Shown one piece after another: positions 24,752-33,168 of a DNA stretch of 64,000 nucleotides. Position 1 is the stretch's first letter; each line of letters opens with the position of its first letter. Origin of the DNA: Methylorubrum populi. Its GTDB lineage: Bacteria; Pseudomonadota; Alphaproteobacteria; Rhizobiales; Beijerinckiaceae. The stretch lies in the NCBI GenBank assembly GCA_020741775.1, contig DYYG01000013.1, positions 186,001 through 250,000 of the forward strand, given 5' to 3'. The notes below the pieces were generated by a model. The model was not told the origin of the DNA, did no database searches, and saw only the letters and a list, made by a program, of their open reading frames with translations. Made by a program: the position numbers and the translations under genes.

Positions 24752-25462
24752 TCATGGCTCCAGATAGTCGCGCCAGAGGGCGTTTGTTCCCAGACTCTCG
24801 ACAAAGCTGACATGCCGCAGGCGCTCGTCCTCCGTCAGCCGGCTGCGCATCGCGCGCGGGGCGATCGGACCCGAATCGGCCACCGCTTCCACCGCCACGC
24901 TTCCGGCCGGCTCGGCGATGCTGAGGCCCAGGCTGGTCTGCTTGCCGCCGAGGAGTTCGACATAGACCTCGGCCAGGATCTGCGCGTCGAGAAGCGCGCC
25001 GTGCTTGACCCGGCGGGTGGTGTCGACGCCGTAGCGATTGCACAGGGCGTCGAGATTGTTGGCCGCGCCCGGATGCTTGCGGCGGGCGAGCAGCAGGGTG
25101 TCGACCACATCCTCCAGCACGATGAGCGGCGGGGCGGCCGGCCCGAGCTTGGCGAACTCCATGTTGAGGAAGCCGACATCGAACGGGGCGTTGTGGATCA
25201 CCAGCCGCGCATCGCCGCAGAAGGCGACGAAGGCGTCCACCACGTCGGCGAAGACCGGCTTGTCGGCGAGCATCGCGTCCGAGATGCCATGGACCGCGAA
25301 GGCTCCCTCGGAAACCGCCCGCTGCGGGTTGATGAGCTGGTGGTAATAGGCACCGGTCTGGACGTGGTTGATCAGCTCGACGCAGCCGATTTCGATCAGC
25401 CGGTCGCCGTTCTTGGCATCCGTGCCGGTGGTCTCGGTATCGAGGACGATCTCGCGCAGCAT
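24752..25462 (-). CDS. dnaQ: DNA polymerase III epsilon subunit (3'-5' proofreading exonuclease)
   Basis: 236 aa. The exonuclease motifs are clear: Exo I IVLDTETTGTD (about residues 5-15), Exo II VIHNAPFDVGFLNMEF and Exo III-epsilon VKHGALLDAQILAEVY (about 152-167). It proofreads inside the Pol III core. It belongs to the origin-proximal cluster dnaQ-coaE-aroE, all on the minus strand and thus co-directional with replication leaving the candidate origin at about 31 kb. It is 72 bp from coaE. Confidence 0.95.
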   Translation of the reverse strand: MLREIVLDTETTGTDAKNGDRLIEIGCVELINHVQTGAYYHQLINPQRAVSEGAFAVHGISDAMLADKPVFADVVDAFVAFCGDARLVIHNAPFDVGFLNMEFAKLGPAAPPLIVLEDVVDTLLLARRKHPGAANNLDALCNRYGVDTTRRVKHGALLDAQILAEVYVELLGGKQTSLGLSIAEPAGSVAVEAVADSGPIAPRAMRSRLTEDERLRHVSFVESLGTNALWRDYLEP

Positions 25463-25534
25463 GTCGTGTTCCGGTCCCAAGCGAGGGAACAGCCTCGTAC
25501 CGGACAGCGAAGGATGGGTTAACCCACGACGATG

Positions 25535-26170
25535 CTATCGGCGCGCATCCGGGTTCCGATGCGCCAGTTCTTCGACGATCCGCGCCACCTCCGCCTCCGC
25601 CTGCTCGAAGCCGCGGCTCGTGTCGATCAGGAAATCCGCCCGCCTGCGCTTCTCGGCATCCGGCATCTGCTTGGCGCGGATCGCGGCGAAGGCTGCCTCA
25701 TCCATGCCGGGGCGGGCGAGGACCCGGGCGCGCTGCACCTCGGGCGGGGCGGTGACGACGAGGACGGCGTCGCAGCGCGCCTCCGCTCCGGTCTCGAACA
25801 GGAGCGGGATGTCGAGCACGACCAGCGGTGCCCCGGCATGGCGCGCGAGGAAAGCGCGGCTCTCGGCCTGAACCAGGGGATGGACGATGGCCTCCAGCCG
25901 GGCGAGCTTGCCGGCATCGCCGAGCACCCTCGCCCGCAGGGCCGGGCGGTCGACCGCGCCGTCGGAGGTCAGCGTGCCGGGAAAGGCCGCGCCGATGGCC
26001 CGCGCCGCCGCGCCCTGCGGTCCGTAGAGGGCGTGGACCGCCGCATCGGAATCGTGGACCGGCACCCCGCGCGCGGAAAACATCGCGGCGGTGGCGGACT
26101 TGCCCATGCCGATGGAGCCGGTGAGGCCCAGCACCATGGGACGCCGGGGCTTGTCCTCCGGCGCGCTCAT
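25535..26170 (-). CDS. coaE: Dephospho-CoA kinase
   Basis: 211 aa. The P-loop [14 protein letters not shown] (about residues 15-28) and the substrate motif [11 protein letters not shown] are typical; [18 protein letters not shown] is also conserved. It phosphorylates the 3' hydroxyl of dephospho-CoA, the last step of CoA synthesis. The start overlaps the aroE stop (26167-26170), so the two are translationally coupled. Confidence 0.95.
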   Translation of the reverse strand: MSAPEDKPRRPMVLGLTGSIGMGKSATAAMFSARGVPVHDSDAAVHALYGPQGAAARAIGAAFPGTLTSDGAVDRPALRARVLGDAGKLARLEAIVHPLVQAESRAFLARHAGAPLVVLDIPLLFETGAEARCDAVLVVTAPPEVQRARVLARPGMDEAAFAAIRAKQMPDAEKRRRADFLIDTSRGFEQAEAEVARIVEELAHRNPDARR

Positions 26171-27003
26171 GTCCGGAGAAGATCCGCGACGATTGCGTCC
26201 CGCAGCGCCGGCGTCACGGCGGGGCGCAGGCCGAACCAAGCCGAGAAGCCCGGCACCGCCTGGTGCAGCAGCATGCCGAGCCCGTCCACCGCCGCGAGCC
26301 CCCGCGCCCGTGCCGCGGCGAGCAGCGGCGTCTCCAGGGGCACGTAGACGATGTCGGCCACCGCCGCGTGGTCGGGAAGCGGGGTCAGATCGAGATCGAG
26401 CGGCGGGTGCCCGGCCATGCCGAGGGAGGTGGTGTTGACGAGAAGCCCGGTCTCGGTGAGCGCCTCCGGTACAGCCTCCCAGGGCAGGGCCGCGACATGG
26501 TCGGGATCGAGCGCCGCGAGCGTCCGCGCCCGCTCCGGGCTGCGGTTGGCGACGCGCACGCTCAAACCGCGCTCCACCAGCCCGACGACGATGGCCCGGG
26601 CCGCGCCGCCCGCGCCGAGGACCAGCGCGTGCCGGCCGGTGCGCTCCGGCCAGCCCTCCCCGAGGCTCTGGTCGAGATGAGCGATGAATCCCGGCGCATC
26701 GGTGTTGTCGCCGAGAACCCGGTCACCCTCGACGATCAGGGTGTTCACCGCCCCGATTTTTCGGGCCCGCGCGGTCAGTGCATGCGCCAACCGGAAGGCC
26801 GTCTCCTTGTGCGGGATCGTGACGTTACCACCGGCAAAGCCGGAGCCGGGCAGCCCGTGAAAGAAGGCCTCGAACTCCTCGGGCGCCACGTCGATACGCT
26901 CGTAGGTGCCGTCGAGGCCGTGCGCGGCGAGCCAGTGGCCGTGGATCAGCGGCGAACGGGAATGGGCGATCGGATGGCCGACGACGAAAGCCTTGGTGGT
27001 CAT
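26167..27003 (-). CDS. aroE: Shikimate dehydrogenase (NADP+)
   Basis: 278 aa. It reduces 3-dehydroshikimate. The substrate site [14 protein letters not shown] (about residues 8-21) and [13 protein letters not shown] with the catalytic Lys, the glycine-rich [13 protein letters not shown], and the NADP-specific NRSPERA are present. The stop overlaps coaE. In most alphaproteobacteria maf lies directly upstream; here a CDF transporter gene separates them. Confidence 0.95.
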   Translation of the reverse strand: MTTKAFVVGHPIAHSRSPLIHGHWLAAHGLDGTYERIDVAPEEFEAFFHGLPGSGFAGGNVTIPHKETAFRLAHALTARARKIGAVNTLIVEGDRVLGDNTDAPGFIAHLDQSLGEGWPERTGRHALVLGAGGAARAIVVGLVERGLSVRVANRSPERARTLAALDPDHVAALPWEAVPEALTETGLLVNTTSLGMAGHPPLDLDLTPLPDHAAVADIVYVPLETPLLAAARARGLAAVDGLGMLLHQAVPGFSAWFGLRPAVTPALRDAIVADLLRT

Positions 27004-27043
27004 GAAACCCTGCCGCTGAGCGCGCCTGGAAAAGGGAAAAGCC

Positions 27044-28048
27044 TCACGCCACGCAGCCTTTCGGCAGGGTGCAGGCGGTCTCCCCCTCGATCTCGATCTG
27101 GATCGTCGCGTGGGCGATGCCGAAACGCTGCCGCAGCTCGTCCGCCGTCTCCTTGAGGAAGAGCCGGTCCGGGGCGGCCCCGGCCAGGACGAGATGGGCG
27201 GTGAGCGCGGATTCGGTGGTGCTCATCGGCCAGATGTGCAGGTCGTGCAAGCCGCTGACGCCGGGGCGGGCGGCGAGGCAGGCCCGCACCGCCTCCGGAT
27301 CGATGCCGGGCGGCACCGCCGCGAGCGACATCGCCACGCTGTCGCGCAGCAGGCCCCAGGTCGCCACGATGATGAGCGCGGCGATGACGAGGCTGACCAG
27401 GGGGTCGATCCAGTCGAAGCCGGTGCCGAGGATGACGAGGCCGGCGAGCACCACGCCGGCCGAGACCGCCGCGTCGGCGACCATGTGCAGGTAGGCGCCA
27501 CGGATGTTGATGTCGCCCTTCGATCCGGAGGCGAACAGCCAGGCGGTGAAGCCGTTGATGAGGATGCCGATGCCGGCCACCACCATCACCGTCGTGCCGG
27601 CGACCGGCTCCGGATGGAACAGGCGCTGCAGGGCCTCGACGATGATGCCGCCGGTCGCCACCAGGAGCACCACCGCGTTGAACAGGGCGGCCAGGATCGA
27701 GGAGCCGCGCAGGCCGTAGGTGAAGCGCGCCGAGGGCGCCCGCTTCACCAGGACGGCGGCGATCCAGGCGGCGGCGAGCCCGAGCACGTCGGAGAGGTTG
27801 TGGCCGGCATCGGCCACCAGGGCCATGGAGTTGGACAGCCAGCCATAGATCGCCTCGACGACGACGAAGCCGAGATTGAGCGAGATACCGAGGGCGAAGG
27901 CTCTGCCGAAATCCTTCGGCGCATGGACGTGTCCGTGAGATCCGTGCCCGGATCCGCCGTGATCGTGTCCGCCATGCCCATGCCCGGCGTGAGCGTCGTC
28001 ATGCTCCTCGTCATGGGGATGGGCATGGTCGTGCCGGTGGTCGTGCAT
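27044..28048 (-). CDS. Cation diffusion facilitator (CzcD/DmeF-type) metal exporter
   Basis: 334 aa. The first 43 residues hold about 18 histidines alternating with Asp/Gly, a metal-sensing tail. Six hydrophobic segments follow, with the metal-site helices ALVADAGHNLSDVLGL (about residues 76-91; H-x3-D) and HMVADAAVSAGVV (about 187-199), then a cytoplasmic CDF dimer domain (LHDLHIWPMSTTESALTAH). It probably exports Zn2+, Co2+ or Cd2+ using the proton motive force. It sits between aroE and maf on the same strand, an insertion into an otherwise conserved origin-side gene order. Confidence 0.92.
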   Translation of the reverse strand: MHDHRHDHAHPHDEEHDDAHAGHGHGGHDHGGSGHGSHGHVHAPKDFGRAFALGISLNLGFVVVEAIYGWLSNSMALVADAGHNLSDVLGLAAAWIAAVLVKRAPSARFTYGLRGSSILAALFNAVVLLVATGGIIVEALQRLFHPEPVAGTTVMVVAGIGILINGFTAWLFASGSKGDINIRGAYLHMVADAAVSAGVVLAGLVILGTGFDWIDPLVSLVIAALIIVATWGLLRDSVAMSLAAVPPGIDPEAVRACLAARPGVSGLHDLHIWPMSTTESALTAHLVLAGAAPDRLFLKETADELRQRFGIAHATIQIEIEGETACTLPKGCVA

Positions 28049-28129
28049 TGTCCCTCGCCGTCTTCGGTGCCGCTCAAAGCCTGTTCGGGAGAGCGGATGG
28101 CGTCATCGCTCAAGTGCCGCGCAGACTTG

Positions 28130-28170
28130 CTGATACGGTCTGCGCTTCCATCAAGCGGAAACCGTATCAG
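28130..28170. repeat. Long palindrome at the end of maf
   Basis: Outer arms CTGATACGGT (28130-28139) and ACCGTATCAG (28161-28170) enclose an inner CGCTT/AAGCG pair and a CCATC loop. The right arm overlaps the maf stop codon. It may end or stabilise the maf transcript. It shares the inner core with the element at 4620-4658. Confidence 0.65.
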
Positions 28171-28787
28171 AACGCCAGCAGACCCATGCCCCGCAGCCGC
28201 GCGAGCAGCGGCGTGAGCGGCAGGCCGAGGATCGTCGCGTGGTCGCCCTCGATCCGCTCGAACAGGTGGATGCCGAGTCCCTCGAGCTGGTAGGCGCCGA
28301 CCGAGGTGGTGACCGCCTTGCCCGCGAGCCGCAGATAGGCGTCGATGGCCGCCCCATCGAGGGGACGCATGGTCATCCGCGCGGTCTCGACGAAATCCTC
28401 GCGGGCTCCGTCCCGCAGGACCGCCACCGCCGCATGCAGCGCGTGGGTCCGGCCCTGGAGCCCGGCGAGATGGGTTCGTGCCCCGGCCAGATCCGCCGGC
28501 TTGTGGAACACGCGGCCGTCGCAGGCGAGCACTTGGTCGGCGCCGATGACGACGCGGCCGGGATGGCGGGCGGCGACCTCCTCCGCCTTGGCGAGGGCGA
28601 GCCGCCGCGCCAACTCCGGTGGGGTCAGGCCGGCGCTCTCCGCTTCGAGGGCGCGCTCGTCGATGCGGGCCGGCGCGGTCTCCACCGGCAGGCCGGCGCT
28701 GGCCAGGAGGTCGCGCCGCGTGGCGCTGGCCGAGGCGAGGAGCAGCGGCTCGGCGGGGAGCCAGGGAGAGGGCGGGGCAGCGGTCAC
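28167..28787 (-). CDS. maf: Maf-like nucleoside triphosphate pyrophosphatase
   Basis: 206 aa. LLLASASATRRDLLASAG (about residues 15-32) and VIGADQVLACDGRVFHKP (about 80-97) are the Maf signatures for substrate and metal binding. Maf proteins hydrolyse non-canonical dTTP/UTP or m7GTP and keep the nucleotide pool clean. It belongs to the gene set usually found beside hemE and the origin. It lies 13 bp downstream of the GT61 gene. Confidence 0.94.
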   Translation of the reverse strand: MTAAPPSPWLPAEPLLLASASATRRDLLASAGLPVETAPARIDERALEAESAGLTPPELARRLALAKAEEVAARHPGRVVIGADQVLACDGRVFHKPADLAGARTHLAGLQGRTHALHAAVAVLRDGAREDFVETARMTMRPLDGAAIDAYLRLAGKAVTTSVGAYQLEGLGIHLFERIEGDHATILGLPLTPLLARLRGMGLLAF

Positions 28788-28800
28788 CGGGCGGGTCTCC

Positions 28801-29925
28801 TCAGCGCAGGCCGCGCCAATCGAGCCAGTCGAACAGGAAGTCGATATCCTGCGGCGCCACGGAGAAGAACCCGTCTTCCGAGCGCGCCGAGCCGATCACG
28901 TAGCCGCCGGCATGGCCGAGCGCGTGGTCGAGGGAGCTTTGCAGGAAACCGAGGTCGAGCCCGTTGTCGCGCAGGCTGATCACGCTCGTCCCCACCGGCG
29001 CGAACAGGGAGCCGTGCAGCCCCGAGCCGTATTCCCCGAGGATCGTGGCGGCGGAGCGGAACAGGGCGACCTGTTCGGGCACGCTCATCCGCTCGGGCCG
29101 GACCTGCTCGAAGCCCCGGGCCAGGGCCGCCGCCTCGAAGGCGGCCCGCTCGGCCAGGGTCCGGCGGTTCTTCGTGTCGGCATTGTCCGAGCGGGAGATC
29201 AGGATCTTTCGGAAGCCTCGGGGTTCGGCGCGCCGGCCCGGGCGCCAGCGCGGGCGGGGAAAGGCCCGCTCCAGCAGGAAACGCCGCGCCTCGCGCATCA
29301 GCGGCGAGGCGCGGCTGACGAAGCGCAGGGCCGTCGGCACCAGGAGCCGGCGACAGGCGACGACCTCCCGCTCCCGCTCGTAGACGACGAGGCGGTCCTC
29401 GCCGATGCCGAGAAGGCCGAGCCAGACCCGCGCGAAGGCCGGGGTGTCGGCGGGCAGGAGGTAGCGCAGGCGCGCGAGATCGTGGCCGGCCCGGTGGAGC
29501 AGGAACAGCTTGGGCAGGAAATCCACCAGCCAGTGGCCGTACATCTGGTGGCCCATGCCGGTGAGCAGCACGACCGGATCCTCGACCATCACCCGCCGCA
29601 AGCCCGCGAGCCGGGCGGCGATGGCGCGGTGATGCGCCTCGGCGACCACGGGGAAGACGTTGAGTTGGGCGCCGGACTGGAACACGCCATCGAGGATGAC
29701 GACGCCCTCCTCCGCCACCTCCGCCCGTGGCACCTCGTAGAGGCTCGCCCCGAGCACGGTGGTCTCGGCGTGATAGGCCCGCAGCAGATCGGGCGTGACC
29801 GCGCCGATCAGGAGGTCGGGCGGCGGCATCCAGTCCCGATAGGACAGGCTGAGATCGGTGCAGCGCCCGCGCCCGGCCTGGACGGTCTCGCGGAGGTCTG
29901 CCGCCGCGTCATCCCCCTCCCCCAT
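28801..29925 (-). CDS. Glycosyltransferase family 61 (DUF563) protein
   Basis: 374 aa. The second half has the DUF563/GT61 hallmarks: KILISRSDNADTKNRRTLAE (about residues 245-264) and ILGEYGSGLHGSLFAPVGTSVISL (about 294-317). The first half includes MGHQMYGHWLVDFLPKLFLL, also typical. It probably transfers a sugar in surface polysaccharide synthesis. It is packed between maf and the PPSR gene with gaps of 13 and 10 bp. It is not part of the conserved origin cluster elsewhere, so it is likely a lineage-specific insertion. Confidence 0.85.
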   Translation of the reverse strand: MGEGDDAAADLRETVQAGRGRCTDLSLSYRDWMPPPDLLIGAVTPDLLRAYHAETTVLGASLYEVPRAEVAEEGVVILDGVFQSGAQLNVFPVVAEAHHRAIAARLAGLRRVMVEDPVVLLTGMGHQMYGHWLVDFLPKLFLLHRAGHDLARLRYLLPADTPAFARVWLGLLGIGEDRLVVYEREREVVACRRLLVPTALRFVSRASPLMREARRFLLERAFPRPRWRPGRRAEPRGFRKILISRSDNADTKNRRTLAERAAFEAAALARGFEQVRPERMSVPEQVALFRSAATILGEYGSGLHGSLFAPVGTSVISLRDNGLDLGFLQSSLDHALGHAGGYVIGSARSEDGFFSVAPQDIDFLFDWLDWRGLR

Positions 29926-29935
29926 GCTCCCGCCC

Positions 29936-30766
29936 TCAGGTCGCGATGAATTTCAGGCGGTGCTCGCGGTAGAGGTCGAGGATCGCGGCGGCCGTCTCCT
30001 CGATGGAGCGGCGGGTCACGTCGATGGTCGGCCAGCGATACTTGGCGCAGAGCCGGCGGGAGGCGGCGACCTCGTCGGCCACCGATTCCCGGTCGACATA
30101 GGAGGAATTGTCGTCGGCCTTCAGGCTGAGCAGGCGGTTCTGACGGATCTGCACGATCCGCTCGGGGCTGGCGATCAGCCCGACGATCAGGGCCTTCTTC
30201 GCCCGCTCGAAGCTCGGCGGCAGCGGCATCGAGGGCACGAGGGGCAGGTTGGCGGTCTTCAGGCCGCGATTGGCGAGATAGATCGAGGTCGGCGTCTTCG
30301 AGGTGCGGCTGACGCCGACCAGCACCACATCGGCCTCGTCGAGATCCGCCGGCAGGTTGCCGTCGTCATGGGCCAGGGTGAAGTTCATCGCGTCGATGCG
30401 CTTGAAATACTCGGCGTTGAGCATGTGCTGGGCGCCGGGCCGCTCGGTCGAGGTGGCGCCAAGATAGGAGCGCAGCAGGGCATGGACCGGCTGCAGCACG
30501 TTGAGTGTCGGCGAGCCGGTCTCGCGGCAGGCCTCCTCCAGGCGCTCGACCAGCTCGTGGCCGACGAGGGTGTAGAGCACGAGGCCCGGCGCCGCCCGGA
30601 TCTCGGAGATGACCCGTTCGAGCTGCGTGCCCGAGCGCACCAGGGGATAGACGTGCTCGATGGCCGAGATGCCCTCGTACTGCACCGCCGCGGCGCGCCC
30701 GACATTGATCAGGGTCTCGCCGGTCGAGTCCGAGACGAGGTGGAGATGAAAATAGCTGCGGCTCAT
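29936..30766 (-). CDS. Pyruvate phosphate dikinase / PEP synthase regulatory protein (DUF299, PPSR)
   Basis: 276 aa. [20 protein letters not shown] at the N-terminus, [20 protein letters not shown] (about residues 146-165, a P-loop-like motif) and [14 protein letters not shown] are the DUF299 signatures. These bifunctional kinase/pyrophosphorylases switch pyruvate phosphate dikinase or PEP synthase on and off by Thr phosphorylation. The ATG at 30766 gives the family length; the longer frame runs into the intergenic region. It is the first gene on the left side of the candidate origin gap. Confidence 0.93.
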   Translation of the reverse strand: MSRSYFHLHLVSDSTGETLINVGRAAAVQYEGISAIEHVYPLVRSGTQLERVISEIRAAPGLVLYTLVGHELVERLEEACRETGSPTLNVLQPVHALLRSYLGATSTERPGAQHMLNAEYFKRIDAMNFTLAHDDGNLPADLDEADVVLVGVSRTSKTPTSIYLANRGLKTANLPLVPSMPLPPSFERAKKALIVGLIASPERIVQIRQNRLLSLKADDNSSYVDRESVADEVAASRRLCAKYRWPTIDVTRRSIEETAAAILDLYREHRLKFIAT

Positions 30767-30987
30767 CGTCGGCCCGTCTCTGCCGTGACGCATCGGTCGA
30801 GGCGGCCTCGCCGCCCCGACCGGATGATTAGAGCATTTTACGGCGCGAGGGCGATGCCGAATTGAATGGCTGCGCAGGCGGCCTGCTGGGCAGGCCTGTT
30901 CCGGCCGATCGGACGATGCTTCTGCCGAGCTGCCGCGAGAGCGACGCGCAGCAGGCAAGGACGCCGAGCCCGCCCCAGTGCTCTCAT

Positions 30988-31035
30988 GGGATCGGCCGTT
31001 CCGGGGCGCTCCGAGGCTTGAGCCGCGCTCGGCAC
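30988..31035. repeat. Degenerate half copy of the dispersed CCTCATNCTGAGG element
   Basis: The segment GGATCGGCCGTTCCGGGGCG followed by CTCCGAG is close to the right half of the element at 41493-41623 (there GGATCGACCGTTCCGGGGTG then CTTCGAG). The terminal CCTCAGCATGAGG arm is decayed to a CACCGCAGCATGG-like stretch. I read it as a worn half copy at the left edge of the origin region. Confidence 0.45.
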
Positions 31036-31341
31036 CGCAGCATGGCGCGCGTGAGATTCGCTAGAAAATTCAGGGTCTTGAGGAGATTCAGGCGGATCTT
31101 GCCCCTCCCTCTATCCCCAGAGGGCGTCCGAGGAGTCGATCACTGGGGAAAAATCGGCCCGGCGGCACGAGGGGGACGGGACGGTCCTAAAACCATCGAC
31201 TCCTCCCTCAACACGCAGATTGCGCGCTCAGGCGGAATCCGCCCCAATGGGAGAATCCGGGACCATGGCGGCCATCAGGGCGCGGAGCCCCATGCAAGCC
31301 CCTGGTGAGCTTGGCCTATCGCAGACATTAGATCCAATCCG

Positions 31342-31357
31342 TTAAGAGCCGATTAAC
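31342..31357 (+). promoter_or_regulatory. CtrA binding site, full consensus
   Basis: TTAA (31342-31345), a seven-base spacer GAGCCGA, then TTAAC (31353-31357), matching TTAA-N7-TTAAC exactly. It lies 175 bp before the hemE start and within the candidate origin, where CtrA would be expected to repress initiation and possibly act on a hemE-side promoter. Confidence 0.65.
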
Positions 31358-31425
31358 GCCGCGGCTGTGGGGAGGGCCTGTGGACGCGCTTGCGGCACCG
31401 CCATCCAACGTCCAAGAGAAAAAAC

Positions 31426-31443
31426 AGAGATTCTAGAATCTCT
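31426..31443. repeat. 18 bp perfect palindrome in AT-rich origin segment
   Basis: AGAGATTCTAGAATCTCT is fully self-complementary and contains two overlapping-orientation GANTC sites (31429-31433 and 31436-31440). It is embedded in a purine/AT-rich block (about 31411-31458), the most AT-rich part of the gap and a candidate unwinding element. Confidence 0.7.
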
Positions 31444-31531
31444 CTTTCTTTGAAGAGGGCCGGGGTGGGGATGGCGAGGTCGCGACCTCTCCGGCCGAGC
31501 GCCTCGGGCAAGCGACAGGACACGGACATCC

Positions 31532-32602
31532 ATGGCCGAAGCGAGGACAGCGGACAGGCCGGTGCTGCGGGTGCTGTCGGGGGAAGCGATCTCCCCTCCC
31601 CCCGCCTGGATGATGCGCCAAGCCGGACGCTACCTGCCGGAATACCGGGCGACCCGGGCGGAAGCCGGCTCCTTCCTCGACCTCTGCTACAATCCGGCCT
31701 TCGCCACCGAGGTGACGCTGCAGCCGATCCGCCGCTTCGGCTTCGAGGCGTCGATCCTTTTCTCCGATATCCTCGTGGTGCCCCACGCGCTGGGCCAGGA
31801 CGTGCGCTTCGTCGAGGGCGAGGGGCCGCGCCTCGACGCCCTCGAAGGTCGGGCCCAGTTCGACCGTCTGCGGCAGGCGGATGACCCGGCGATCTTCACG
31901 CATCTCGCGCCGGTCTTCGAGGCGGTGGAGCGCATCCGGGGCGCCCTGCCCCGGGAGACCACCCTGCTCGGCTTCTGCGGCGCCCCCTGGACCGTGGCGA
32001 GCTACATGATCGGCGGACGCGGCACGCCGGACCTCGCCCCGGCTCGGGCTCTCGCGGCCTCCGATCCGGCGCTCCTCGACGCGCTGCTCGACCGGCTGGT
32101 GACGGTGCAGACCGAGTATCTCATCCGGCAGTTCCGCGCCGGCGCCGACGCGGTGCAGATCTTCGAGTCCCATGCCGGCGTCTTGCCGGACTCCAGCGAC
32201 GGCGATGCGCTGAAGCGGTTTTCCCTCGGCCCGATCGCCCGGATGGTCGCCGGCATCCGGGCCGAGGTGCCGGACGCGAAAATCATCGTCTTCGCCCGCG
32301 GCTCGGGGCTCGACGGCCATGCCCGCGTCATCCCCGAGACCGGAGCCGATGCGGTCGGCGTCGATTGGGGGGTCGATCTCGCGGCCCTGCGGGCCCGTGT
32401 GCCGGCCACGACAGTCACCCAGGGCAACCTGCACCCTGAAACGCTGATCGAGGGCGGGCGGGCCCTGGACGCGGCCGTGGATGCCATCCTGGAGGCCACC
32501 GAGGGCGTCCCGCACATCTTCAACCTCGGCCACGGCATCACGCCGCAGACGCCGATCGCCCATGTCGAGCAGATGCTCGCCCGGCTCAGGGCCGGTCGCT
32601 GA
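31532..32602 (+). CDS. hemE: Uroporphyrinogen decarboxylase
   Basis: 356 aa. It decarboxylates uroporphyrinogen III to coproporphyrinogen III in heme synthesis. Signature 1 PPAWMMRQAGRYLPEYR (about residues 23-39) and signature 2 GFCGAPWTVASYMIGG (about 147-162) are intact, and the active-site Asp lies in ILFSDILV. The ATG at 31532 is the only start before signature 1 with normal length. It is the first gene to the right of the candidate origin and is followed by hemJ. Confidence 0.97.
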   Translation: MAEARTADRPVLRVLSGEAISPPPAWMMRQAGRYLPEYRATRAEAGSFLDLCYNPAFATEVTLQPIRRFGFEASILFSDILVVPHALGQDVRFVEGEGPRLDALEGRAQFDRLRQADDPAIFTHLAPVFEAVERIRGALPRETTLLGFCGAPWTVASYMIGGRGTPDLAPARALAASDPALLDALLDRLVTVQTEYLIRQFRAGADAVQIFESHAGVLPDSSDGDALKRFSLGPIARMVAGIRAEVPDAKIIVFARGSGLDGHARVIPETGADAVGVDWGVDLAALRARVPATTVTQGNLHPETLIEGGRALDAAVDAILEATEGVPHIFNLGHGITPQTPIAHVEQMLARLRAGR

Positions 32603-32629
32603 TCTCGTCCCCGCGTTGCGTATCGAGGA

Positions 32630-33082
32630 GTGCCTCACCCGGTGCTTGAGACTCTCTACCCCTGGATCAAGGCCTTCCACGTCATCGCGGTGATCGCCTG
32701 GATGGCGGCGATGCTCTATCTGCCGCGCCTGTTCGTCTATCACGCCGCCCTGCCGGCGGGCTCGCGGGTGCAATCCGAGACCTTCAAGGTCATGGAACGG
32801 CGCCTGCTCAAAGCGATCATGACGCCGGCCATGATCGTGACCTGGATCCTCGGCCTCTGGCTCGCGTGGCAGAGCGGTTTCTATGCCGCGCCCTGGCTCC
32901 AGGCGAAATTCGCCCTGGTGCTGGCGATGAGCGGCATGCACGGCTTCCTCGCCCGCACGGTCAAGGACTTCGCCGCCGACCGCAACACCCGCGGCCACCG
33001 CTTCTACCGGGTGATCAACGAGGTGCCGACGCTGCTGATGATCGGCATCGTCATCCTCGCGATCGTGAAGCCCTGGAGCTGA
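32630..33082 (+). CDS. hemJ: Protoporphyrinogen IX oxidase, HemJ type
   Basis: 150 aa with four predicted membrane helices. It opens with YPWIKAFHVIAVIAWMAAMLYLPRLFVYH (about residues 10-38), containing the conserved His and the heme/substrate-facing residues of HemJ; the conserved Lys near ERRLLKAIM is present. It oxidises protoporphyrinogen IX to protoporphyrin IX. The start is a GTG at 32630; a second GTG at 32642 has a better-spaced GAGGAG and would drop four residues. The hemE-hemJ pair is conserved at alphaproteobacterial origins, but rho, the usual next gene, is absent. Confidence 0.9.
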   Translation: MPHPVLETLYPWIKAFHVIAVIAWMAAMLYLPRLFVYHAALPAGSRVQSETFKVMERRLLKAIMTPAMIVTWILGLWLAWQSGFYAAPWLQAKFALVLAMSGMHGFLARTVKDFAADRNTRGHRFYRVINEVPTLLMIGIVILAIVKPWS

Positions 33083-33168
33083 TTCTCTTGGCAGGGCCCG
33101 GCACTGCCGGGCGGCCTCGCGTGTTGGAAGGGCCAAGCGCGGCCGTTGCCCGCGATGGAGTGTGTCCG

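Larger units (their letters stand above)
31040..31531. other. Candidate chromosomal replication origin (oriC) upstream of hemE
   Basis: This lies in the 765 bp gap between PPSR (minus) and hemE (plus). Visible in it are eight GANTC CcrM-type sites between 31055 and 31440; a perfect CtrA box TTAA-N7-TTAAC at 31342-31357; DnaA-like boxes CTATCCCCA (31111-31119), TGGGGAAAA (31144-31152) and TGTGGACGC (31379-31387); a W-box-like TGGGGA at 31368-31373; and an AT-rich segment with an 18 bp perfect palindrome at 31426-31443. In several alphaproteobacteria, Caulobacter being the best known, the origin lies beside hemE with exactly these protein-binding motifs. Gene direction also diverges here. 30767-30987 shows nothing I can name. 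Confidence 0.7.
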
